This document shows, piece by piece, positions 1-8,831 of a stretch of 14,255 bases of DNA; within the stretch, counting starts at the first letter, position 1, and every line of letters begins with the position of its first letter. Position numbers and translations under genes: made by a program. The stretch is from Gammaproteobacteria bacterium (GTDB lineage: Bacteria > Pseudomonadota > Gammaproteobacteria > Chromatiales > Chromatiaceae), in the NCBI GenBank assembly GCA_015231665.1, contig JADGBD010000013.1, forward strand, positions 3,813 to 18,067, given 5' to 3'. Under the pieces are notes generated by a model. The model was not told where the DNA came from. It saw only the letters and a program-made list of their open reading frames with translations, and did not search any database.

Positions 1-61
1 AGGCGTGACAGCCAACGCAGACGTTCAGATCTATGACCAGTGCCAGTTGTGTCATGAGTAA
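1..61 (+). CDS. 3' end of probable multihaem cytochrome c (partial)
   Basis: One reading frame enters from the left edge (codons from base 2) and stops at TAA 59-61. Its last 19 residues end in Cys-Gln-Leu-Cys-His-Glu, so a CxxCH haem c attachment motif lies almost at the C-terminus. That arrangement is typical of small multihaem cytochromes, whose last haem site is often terminal. The protein would be exported and the haem attached in the periplasm. It converges on the soeA-like gene, with a repeat hairpin between them. Only 61 bases are visible, so the number of haems and the family cannot be stated. The frame could still be chance, but a CxxCH followed directly by a stop argues for a real gene end. 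Confidence 0.5.
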   Translation, partial: GVTANADVQIYDQCQLCHE

Positions 62-70
62 TCCTATTCC

Positions 71-160
71 GGACGCAGAGGCCGCAAAGGAGCGCAGAGG
101 ACGCAGAGAAATATAGGAAATTCTCTGCGGGCTTTGCGCTTCTCAGCGATCTCTGCGTCC
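71..160. repeat. Inverted repeat hairpin, 40-bp arms, CGCRRAG family
   Basis: The arm at 71-110 and the inverted arm at 121-160 are separated by a 10-base loop (ATATAGGAAA). The outermost 10 bp and innermost 9 bp of the arms pair perfectly. Each arm holds four copies of a heptamer close to CGCAGAG or CGCAAAG. They start at 74, 83, 93 and 102 on one arm and at 123, 132, 142 and 151 in reverse on the other, so the spacing is 9-10-9 bp in both. It fills the gap between two convergent genes, starting 9 bases after one stop and ending 7 bases from the other. It may act as a two-way transcription barrier, but there is no T-run typical of an intrinsic terminator. Confidence 0.85.
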
Positions 161-167
161 TTCTTCA

Positions 168-3080
168 TCAATCAGCCAGATTCATTTTCTTGCGGAACAG
201 CCCGGCCATGTAGCCTTGCCATTTGCCGCGCTTGGGGTCCTGTCCCGGCACCCGCTTGTGGCCGCTGAACTGGGGCGCACTGATGCGCGGCTCGTCGTCC
301 TTGGCCTTGTAGACCTTGACCCTGGTATCGAACCAGGCGGCCTGGCCGGTGACCGGGTCGGAGTTGGACATGTGCTCGCCGGCCTCGCAGGGGGGCAGTT
401 CTTCGCGGATCACATGATTCAGCAGGAAGCCCTTCTGTGATTCGTTGGCCTTTTCCGACAGCGCCCAGGCGCCAGCGGCCTTACCGATGGCGTTCCAGGT
501 CCAGACCGTGCCCGGCTCCACTGCCTCGGAGAAGCGGCACATGCAGCGCACTTTGTTGATCGCCGATTCGACCCAAACCCAGTCGCCATCGCTGAAGCCC
601 TGGCTCTTGCCCAGCAGCGGGTTGACGAACAGGTAGTTGTGGGTGTGAATCTGACGCAACCAGGCGTTCTGTGAGTCCCAGGAGTGATACATGGCCATCG
701 GCCGCTGGGTCAGCGCCGTGAGCGGGTACTCGCGGGTGTCCACCAGCTGGGATTCCAGGGTTTCAAAATAATAGGGCAGCGGGGTGAAAAAGCTCTCGAT
801 GCGCTTGCGCAAGCGCTCCGGCGGCTGCTTGCCGGGCCGCTTACCCTGGGCGGCGAGGCGGAACTTCTGCAGCACCTCGGAATAGATATGGCAGTTGATC
901 GGCTCGGCGTAGCGGGTCATGCCGTGGGCCCTGGCCCACTCCAGATAACCCTTGTTCCAGTTGCGCATGTACTGGTAGGACTTGGGCAGTTCGTAGTGGA
1001 ACACGCAGTTGTTGCGGGCGTACATCTCCCACTGGCGCGGGTTGGGCTCGCCCTTGAGGAACTTCTCGCCGCCCTTGCCGCGCCAGCCAGCCAAAAAGCC
1101 GATGCCGGAACCGGGCGAGGTCTCGTAGTTGACGATGAAGTCCGGGTAGTTCTTGAACTTGCGCGAACCATCATCCTTGACGAAGGCGGGAAGTTTCAGA
1201 CGTGACCCCAGTTCGATCAGCACCTCCTGGAAGGGCTTGCACTGGCCCTTGGGCTCGACCACCGGGATGCGCACCGAGTCCACCGGGCCATCGTACTCGG
1301 AGATGGGCCGATCCAGCATGGACATGGCATCGTGCCGCTCCAGATAGCTGGTGTCCGGCAGCACCAAGTCGGCGAAGGCGACAGTCTCGGACTGGAAGGT
1401 GTCGGCGACGATCACGAAAGGTATCTTGTAGTCGCCGTTTTCATCCTTGTCGGTGAGCATCTTGCGCACGTTTTCGGTGTTCATGCTCGAGTTCCAGGCC
1501 ATGTTGGCCATGAACAGCAGCAGAGTGTCGATCTTGTAGGGGTCGCCGCGCCAGGCGTTGGTGATGACATTGTGCATCAGGCCGTGGACCGACAGCGGGT
1601 ACTCCCAGGAGAAGGCCTTGTCGATGCGCACCGCCTCGCCCTGCTCATCAACGAACAAATCATTGGGGTCGGCCGGCCAGCCCAGGGGCATGCCGTCCAG
1701 CACTGTATTCGGCTGCACCGCTTCGGGGCCTTTCGGCGGCTTGGGACAGGGGGGGATCGGTCGCGGGAAGGGCGCCTTGTGGCGGAAGCCACCGGGACGG
1801 TCGATGGTGCCCAACAGGGTCATCAGTATGCCCAGGGCGCGAATCGAGTGGAAGCCGTTGGAGTGTGCCGCCAGGCCGCGCATGGAGTGGAAGGCGACCG
1901 GGTTGCCCACCACCGAGTTGTGCTCGTTGCCCCAGACGTCGGTCCAGGGGATCGGCAGCTCGATCTTCTGATCCCGTGCCACCACGCCCATCTCATGGGC
2001 CAGGCGGCGGATGGTAGCAGCCGGGATGCCGGTGATGCCGGCGGCCCACTCGGGGGTGTACTTCTCGAGGGACTCCACCAGCAGCTGGAAGGCCGGTTTG
2101 AGGTGGGTGCCGTCCTCCATCTGGTACTCGCCGAGCAGGCGTGGTTCGCAGCCCGGGGTCTGGGTGCCCATGGGGATATCCAGCTCGCGGTCCCACCAGA
2201 GCTTGTTCTGCGGGTCGAAACAGCCTTCTTCGTAGTGCATCTCCACGCGCTTGAACAGACCGTGATCTTCGCGCTCGGGCTCGTTGATCACCAGCTCGGC
2301 AGCGTTGGTGTAATTGATGATGAAATCGCGGTCGAACAGGCCCTGCTTGATGATCTCGTTGTTGATCGCCAGCAACAGGGCACCATCGCTGCCGGGGCGA
2401 ATCGGCACCCATTCGTCGGCAATGGCCGAGTAGCCGGTGCGCACCGGATTGATGGAGATGAAGCGACCGCCCTTGCGCTTGAACTCGGACAGGGACTTTT
2501 TCAGCGGATTGGAGTGGTGGTCCTCGGCGGTGCCGATCATCACGAACAGCTTGGCCCGATCCAGGTCCGGCCCGCCAAACTCCCAGAACGAACCGCCGAT
2601 GGTGTAGATCAGCCCGGCAGCCATGTTGACCGAGCAAAAACCGCCGTGAGCGGCATAGTTGGGGGTGCCGAACTGCTTGGCGAACATGCCGGTGAGCGCC
2701 TGCATCTGGTCGCGGCCGGTGAATAGGGCGAACTGCTTGGGGTCTTCGGCGCGCAGACGGCCGAGGCGCTCTTCCATGATATCGAAGGCCTGATCCCAAC
2801 TGATCTCCTCGAACTCGGACTGGCCGCGCTCGCCGCGCTTCTTGCGCAGCAACGGCTTGGTCAGGCGCGCCGGTGAATACTGCTTCATGATGCCGGAGGC
2901 ACCCTTGGCGCAGATGATGCCCTTGTTCAGCGGGTGCTCGGGGTTGCCCTCGATGTGGCGCACCTCGCCATCACGCAGGGTAACGCGGATGCCGCAACGG
3001 CAGGCGCACATGTAGCAGGTGGTATTCTTGACTTCGACGCGGCCGGTATCGCGGTCCGAGCGGGCGGTAGGATCCTGCAT
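168..3080 (-). CDS. soeA: SoeA-like molybdopterin oxidoreductase, catalytic subunit
   Basis: This is the catalytic subunit of a complex iron-sulfur molybdoenzyme, 970 residues. The best match from memory is SoeA of the cytoplasmic membrane-bound sulfite:quinone dehydrogenase SoeABC, which oxidises sulfite to sulfate. The N-terminus carries a [4Fe-4S] motif: Cys22, Cys25, Cys29 and Cys57. Cys149, in a GGFCSVN context, is the expected molybdenum ligand. The last ~200 residues form the MopB dinucleotide-binding domain. No twin-arginine or Sec signal is present, which fits the cytoplasmic SoeA rather than the periplasmic PsrA/PhsA enzymes. The ATG at 3080 has only a weak AGG upstream. The iron-sulfur (soeB) and membrane (soeC) subunit genes would be expected next to it, but none follows before the repeat hairpin and the convergent gene end. 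The substrate is inferred; a related polysulfide or thiosulfate reductase is the alternative. Confidence 0.8.
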   Translation of the reverse strand: MQDPTARSDRDTGRVEVKNTTCYMCACRCGIRVTLRDGEVRHIEGNPEHPLNKGIICAKGASGIMKQYSPARLTKPLLRKKRGERGQSEFEEISWDQAFDIMEERLGRLRAEDPKQFALFTGRDQMQALTGMFAKQFGTPNYAAHGGFCSVNMAAGLIYTIGGSFWEFGGPDLDRAKLFVMIGTAEDHHSNPLKKSLSEFKRKGGRFISINPVRTGYSAIADEWVPIRPGSDGALLLAINNEIIKQGLFDRDFIINYTNAAELVINEPEREDHGLFKRVEMHYEEGCFDPQNKLWWDRELDIPMGTQTPGCEPRLLGEYQMEDGTHLKPAFQLLVESLEKYTPEWAAGITGIPAATIRRLAHEMGVVARDQKIELPIPWTDVWGNEHNSVVGNPVAFHSMRGLAAHSNGFHSIRALGILMTLLGTIDRPGGFRHKAPFPRPIPPCPKPPKGPEAVQPNTVLDGMPLGWPADPNDLFVDEQGEAVRIDKAFSWEYPLSVHGLMHNVITNAWRGDPYKIDTLLLFMANMAWNSSMNTENVRKMLTDKDENGDYKIPFVIVADTFQSETVAFADLVLPDTSYLERHDAMSMLDRPISEYDGPVDSVRIPVVEPKGQCKPFQEVLIELGSRLKLPAFVKDDGSRKFKNYPDFIVNYETSPGSGIGFLAGWRGKGGEKFLKGEPNPRQWEMYARNNCVFHYELPKSYQYMRNWNKGYLEWARAHGMTRYAEPINCHIYSEVLQKFRLAAQGKRPGKQPPERLRKRIESFFTPLPYYFETLESQLVDTREYPLTALTQRPMAMYHSWDSQNAWLRQIHTHNYLFVNPLLGKSQGFSDGDWVWVESAINKVRCMCRFSEAVEPGTVWTWNAIGKAAGAWALSEKANESQKGFLLNHVIREELPPCEAGEHMSNSDPVTGQAAWFDTRVKVYKAKDDEPRISAPQFSGHKRVPGQDPKRGKWQGYMAGLFRKKMNLAD

Positions 3081-3112
3081 GCAAACAACCTGGGCAGAGA
3101 GTACAGAAGAAG

Positions 3113-3141
3113 ATACTAATATAATTGCTCACTGATTGGAA
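3113..3141 (-). promoter_or_regulatory. Possible weak promoter for the soeA-like gene
   Basis: Read on the minus strand, a TTCCAA box (3136-3141) and a TAGTAT box (3113-3118) are separated by 17 bp and lie 33-61 bases upstream of the ATG. The -35 matches the sigma-70 consensus at 3 of 6 positions and the -10 at 4 of 6. The correct spacing is the main support. This is the only upstream region the gene has, because the neighbouring gene is divergent. Confidence 0.25.
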
Positions 3142-3156
3142 TCACGGATTGGAATC
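3134..3156. repeat. 10-bp direct repeat, 13-bp period, in divergent promoter region
   Basis: GATTGGAATC occurs twice, at 3134-3143 and 3147-3156, separated by ACG. It sits between the divergent soeA-like and RDD genes and overlaps the candidate -35 of the former. A tandem operator half-site is one reading. It could also be a remnant of a short tandem repeat, as at 8031-8067. Confidence 0.5.
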
Positions 3157-3207
3157 GCAGAATTGCCCAGCGCCCCAATCCCGCGCTTCGTGATAAATTA
3201 CCCGCCC

Positions 3208-3665
3208 ATGAGCGAACCAGCCGACAGCCCCATCGACCTCAGCCAGGCCGCTGTGCCGGGGCTTTTGCGCCGCCTCGCCGCCCTGCTTTACGATGGCCTG
3301 CTGCTTGCAGCCCTGCTGTTCATCGCCTCCATCCTGCCCCTGCTCGCCAACGGTGGCGAGGCCATCACCCAGCCCCTGGCGCGACTGCTGCAGCAGCTGT
3401 ATCTGCTGCTGGTGATCTTCGTCTACTTTGGCTGGCACTGGAGTCACGGCGGCCAGACCCTGGGGATGCGGGCCTGGCGTCTGCGCTTGCTGCGGGCCGA
3501 TGGCCAACCCCTGAGCTGGAGCGATGCCCTGCGCCGCTTTCTCGCCGCCATCCCTGCCCTGCTGCCGCTCGGCCTGGGGCTTTTGTGGTGCCTGTTCGAT
3601 CGTGACGGCCTGGCCTGGCACGACCGCCTTTCCGCCAGCCGCCTGGTGCTCACGGCCAAGTCCAA

Positions 3666-3669
<4 letters not shown>
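3208..3669 (+). CDS. RDD family membrane protein
   Basis: This is a 153-residue RDD-family protein of the inner membrane. The family is widespread and mostly without an assigned biochemical function; some members have been linked to ion transport. Typical marks are an early Arg-Arg and Asp (RRLAALLYD, residues 21-29), GQTLGMRAWRLRL (82-94), and an Asp-Arg-Asp followed by WHDRLS (131-142). Three hydrophobic segments lie at about 26-47, 62-77 and 111-130. The frame is open from an earlier ATG at 3136, but the residues before 3208 do not resemble the family. I chose the ATG at 3208, although neither start has a clear ribosome-binding site. An AT-rich TGATAAATT 8 bases upstream of 3208 could be a -10 box for a near-leaderless message. 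The stop overlaps the helicase start as ATGA, so the two are probably translationally coupled. Confidence 0.85.
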
Positions 3670-6769
<3,100 letters not shown>

Positions 6770-6773
<4 letters not shown>

Positions 6774-7954
6774 AAAAGCCCAAACCCCACTTCGACCCCG
6801 ACCTCATGGCCAAGCTGGATCAGCTGCTGCACCAGCAGGGCGAATACCTGCCGCTGGAATTGCTCCTGGCGGAGGGTCGCCTGCTCTATGCCGATTACGA
6901 TGCCTGGCGCGAGGGCCGCATCGAACGGCTCGATGAGCAACTGTTTGGCGACAGCGAGGGCTGTGCCGAGCTCCTCAGCCAGGCCGCCGCCTATTGCCAC
7001 GCCCTCGGCCTCAAGCCCAACCCCTGCGACTACCGCCAGTGGGGCAGCGAGGACCGCCTCTGCTTCAGCACCAATCAAACCCTCGATGGCCTGTTCCAGA
7101 CCGGCTACCACAAGGACGACAGCCATCCCCAGCTCGACCTGTTCATGGACAACATCGGCAACAACCTGGTCAACGAGGCCATCGCCGCCCTCGCTGAGCG
7201 CAACAGCCCCAAGGCCCGCCGTGCAGTCGATCAGCTGCTCAAAAGCGATCCCCTGCACCGCCAGCTCGACCCCCTGCTCAGCCTGCTGGAAGCAGCCGAC
7301 CAGCTCGGCGAGCAGCTTAGCCCAGCGCAGATCGACCTGCTCCAGCAGCAGATCGCCCCCCTCGCCCGCGATCTGCTCAAGGGCCGTGCCGACGACTACC
7401 TCAACCCGCTCTGGCGCCGCGCCGCCCAGAGTCAGCAAGGCCAGGCCTACGACCCTGCCCAGCCACAGCGCCACAGCTCCTGGTTCTGGGAACAGGCCAG
7501 GGACTGGCCCGCGGCCAAGCAGGCGGTGGAGCAGATCGACGCCTGGCAGAACTGGGCAGAGCTGCTCATCCGCCACGCCCGCGCCAGCGCCAAGCTCAGA
7601 CTCAACCCCGAGGTGCTGCTGGATCTCTGCCAACTCAGCTGGTGCTTTCCCGAGCAAATCCGCCAGTGCCTGGATCAGCTCGACGGGCTGTTCCTGCACA
7701 GCTGGCATCGCTTTGACGACAGCGACTGCAACCTGGAGCACAGCGACTTTCCCGCCTGGCTGGTCCTCAGCCTGCCGGGCCAGGCCAACCTGCTGGAGCC
7801 CGGGCAACTCCAGGCACTGCAGCCAGCCAAGGGCTTTGCCTGCCTGGTGCGGCTGGTGCAGCAAGAGAAACACAAACTCGCCGCCGACCTACGCGCAGAA
7901 CTCAAGGCCGAGCACCCGGAGCTGCTCCGCTGCTATCTGGCGCACAAGGGTTGA
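6770..7954 (+). CDS. Uncharacterised 394-residue helical protein coupled to the SNF2 helicase
   Basis: I do not recognise a named family. The start is a GTG overlapping the helicase stop (GTGA), with a GGAAGAG just 2 bases upstream, so translation should follow directly from the helicase. The product is rich in Leu, Gln, Ala, Asp and Glu and looks almost wholly alpha-helical. There is no signal peptide or membrane segment, so it should be soluble and cytoplasmic. A conserved-looking block near residues 24-60 (LPLELLLAEGRLLYADYDAWREG onward) and an aromatic stretch near 120-135 precede repeated helical hairpins that could be TPR-like. No catalytic motif or metal site is evident. Tight coupling suggests a partner or regulator of the helicase; that is inference from position only. 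Confidence 0.8.
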
Positions 7955-8030
7955 AGCTGCGTTAGAGTTCCCAACAAGCATGGGACAGCAGCCCCAGCCG
8001 GGCGGAAGATGAAACATTACTGATCCGCCT

Positions 8031-8067
8031 CGGGAATCGGGAATCGGGACTGGGGACTCGGGACTCG
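8031..8067. repeat. Tandem 7-bp repeat, CGGGAMT x5
   Basis: Five consecutive heptamers can be read: CGGGAAT, CGGGAAT, CGGGACT, GGGGACT and CGGGACT, followed by CG. They sit in the intergenic gap between the convergent 394-residue gene and the deaminase gene. Such a run could vary in copy number by slippage. Nothing suggests that it is coding, because it lies after the stop of one gene and beyond the 3' end of the other. Confidence 0.8.
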
Positions 8068-8096
8068 TCAGCTAGGGATTTGCAGCTTTTGTGACT

Positions 8097-8136
8097 CTTT
8101 GCGTTCTTTGCGTTTCCTGCGCGTTCTTTGCGTTCC
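8097..8136. repeat. Single decayed copy of the CGCRRAG-family repeat
   Basis: In the orientation read here it contains CTTTGCG at 8097, 8106 and 8126 and a degenerate TCCTGCG at 8115. That makes four units in 40 bp with about 9-bp spacing, matching the arms at 121-160 and 14094-14133. No inverted partner lies nearby. It is downstream of both flanking genes, 34 bases past the deaminase stop. The rest of 7955-8169 shows no clear hairpin with a T-run and no further gene. Confidence 0.65.
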
Positions 8137-8169
8137 GGTTTTAGGGTCCGGCCTTGCCCGGTTTAAAAA

Positions 8170-8760
8170 CTACTGGCCGCGGCCGTTGTACACCGGCCCG
8201 CCCGCTTGGCGGTAGGTCTGCAGCACCGCGGCGGCCTCGCTGCGCTGCAGCTGGGTTTGCACCTGGATGCCGCGCTGGCGCAGCTCGGCCACCCAGTCAG
8301 CGGGCTTGGGGCCTTCGTCGAAGCCCCCTGCCTGGGCATCGGCCTCCGTCGCACCGCTGACCACCGAGCGCAGGCCGGACCAGCAGATGGCACCCAGACA
8401 CATGGCGCAGGGCTCGGTGCTGGTCACCAGTTGATAGGCCGGCAGCCCCTCGGTCCCCAGGTCATAGACCCCGAGCCGGCGCTGGGCCAGGCAGATGGCA
8501 ACGATCTCGCCATGGAGGATGCTCAGCCCTTGGCGTGAGACCTGATTGACCCCAAGGGCGATGAGCTGCCCCGAGTCCTGCTCGAACACCGCCGCAGCAA
8601 AGGGGCCATCACCCTGGGCGACATTGCGCCGCGAGGCTTCGATGACCAGGTCCATGCGCTGCTCCAGACCCGCCAGGCAGGCCTGCTCCGCAGCCAGAGA
8701 CCGGACCCAGTCCGGCAGCTGGAATTGAATCTGGCTGGCTTGGTGAAAATGAGGGCTCAT
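8170..8760 (-). CDS. Nucleoside deaminase (CMP/dCMP, guanine deaminase type)
   Basis: This is a zinc-dependent deaminase of the cytidine deaminase-like fold, 196 residues, soluble. It has the paired zinc-site motifs His83-Gly-Glu85 and Pro117-Cys118-Ala-Met-Cys121, plus DGPFAAAV near 51-58. The sequence resembles the guanine deaminase / tRNA-adenosine deaminase branch more than pyrimidine deaminases, so a purine base or nucleoside is the likely substrate (inferred). The usual His-Ala-Glu reads His-Gly-Glu here, which I believe occurs in related proteins. I chose the ATG at 8760 because the preceding-domain sequence LPDWVRSLAA is a usual lead-in for this group. A TTG at 8799 would add 13 residues. 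An internal ATG at 8655, with GGAG six bases upstream, would trim it to the core domain. It is divergent from the protease operon. Confidence 0.85.
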   Translation of the reverse strand: MSPHFHQASQIQFQLPDWVRSLAAEQACLAGLEQRMDLVIEASRRNVAQGDGPFAAAVFEQDSGQLIALGVNQVSRQGLSILHGEIVAICLAQRRLGVYDLGTEGLPAYQLVTSTEPCAMCLGAICWSGLRSVVSGATEADAQAGGFDEGPKPADWVAELRQRGIQVQTQLQRSEAAAVLQTYRQAGGPVYNGRGQ

Positions 8761-8771
8761 GAAAGGATCGC

Positions 8772-8800
8772 TTGCCTTTATTCGCTGGGGTTGGTGCAAT
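8772..8800 (+). promoter_or_regulatory. Possible promoter of the M61-birA-coaX operon
   Basis: TTGCCT (8772-8777) and TGCAAT (8795-8800) are separated by 17 bp. Each matches the sigma-70 consensus at 4 of 6 positions. Transcription would begin about 25 bases before the inferred protease start. It overlaps the upstream side of the divergent deaminase gene. The call rests on pattern alone. Confidence 0.3.
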
Positions 8801-8820
8801 TCTACCCTAGCCCTTCTACT

Positions 8821-8826
8821 GGAGAG
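8821..8826 (+). promoter_or_regulatory. Ribosome-binding site that points to an ATC start
   Basis: GGAGAG lies 5 bases before ATC at 8832, the best such site upstream of the protease. No ATG, GTG or TTG stands at the right distance in frame. It therefore decides the start choice in favour of 8832 rather than 8880. Confidence 0.5.
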
Positions 8827-8831
8827 ACAGC

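Noticed and set aside
71..160. Classical rho-independent terminator
   Set aside because: The stem is long and imperfect, and no run of T follows on either strand. It is recorded as a repeat with a possible barrier role instead.
1332..2726. 464-residue open frame on the plus strand opposite the soeA-like gene
   Set aside because: It is antisense to conserved molybdoenzyme sequence, and its composition (Gly, Val, His, Ala, Gln runs) fits a shadow frame.
3136..3207. Longer RDD protein starting at ATG 3136
   Set aside because: The extra 24 residues are not RDD-like, there is no ribosome-binding site, and the tandem GATTGGAATC repeat falls across this start. The ATG at 3208 gives a standard-length protein.
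7955..8169. A small gene or RNA in the convergent gap
   Set aside because: No open frame with a ribosome-binding site and no tRNA-like cloverleaf was seen. The stretch is explained by the heptamer array and the decayed repeat.
8761..8799. TTG start for the deaminase at 8799
   Set aside because: The extra 13 residues show no family similarity, and the ATG at 8760 gives the usual N-terminus.
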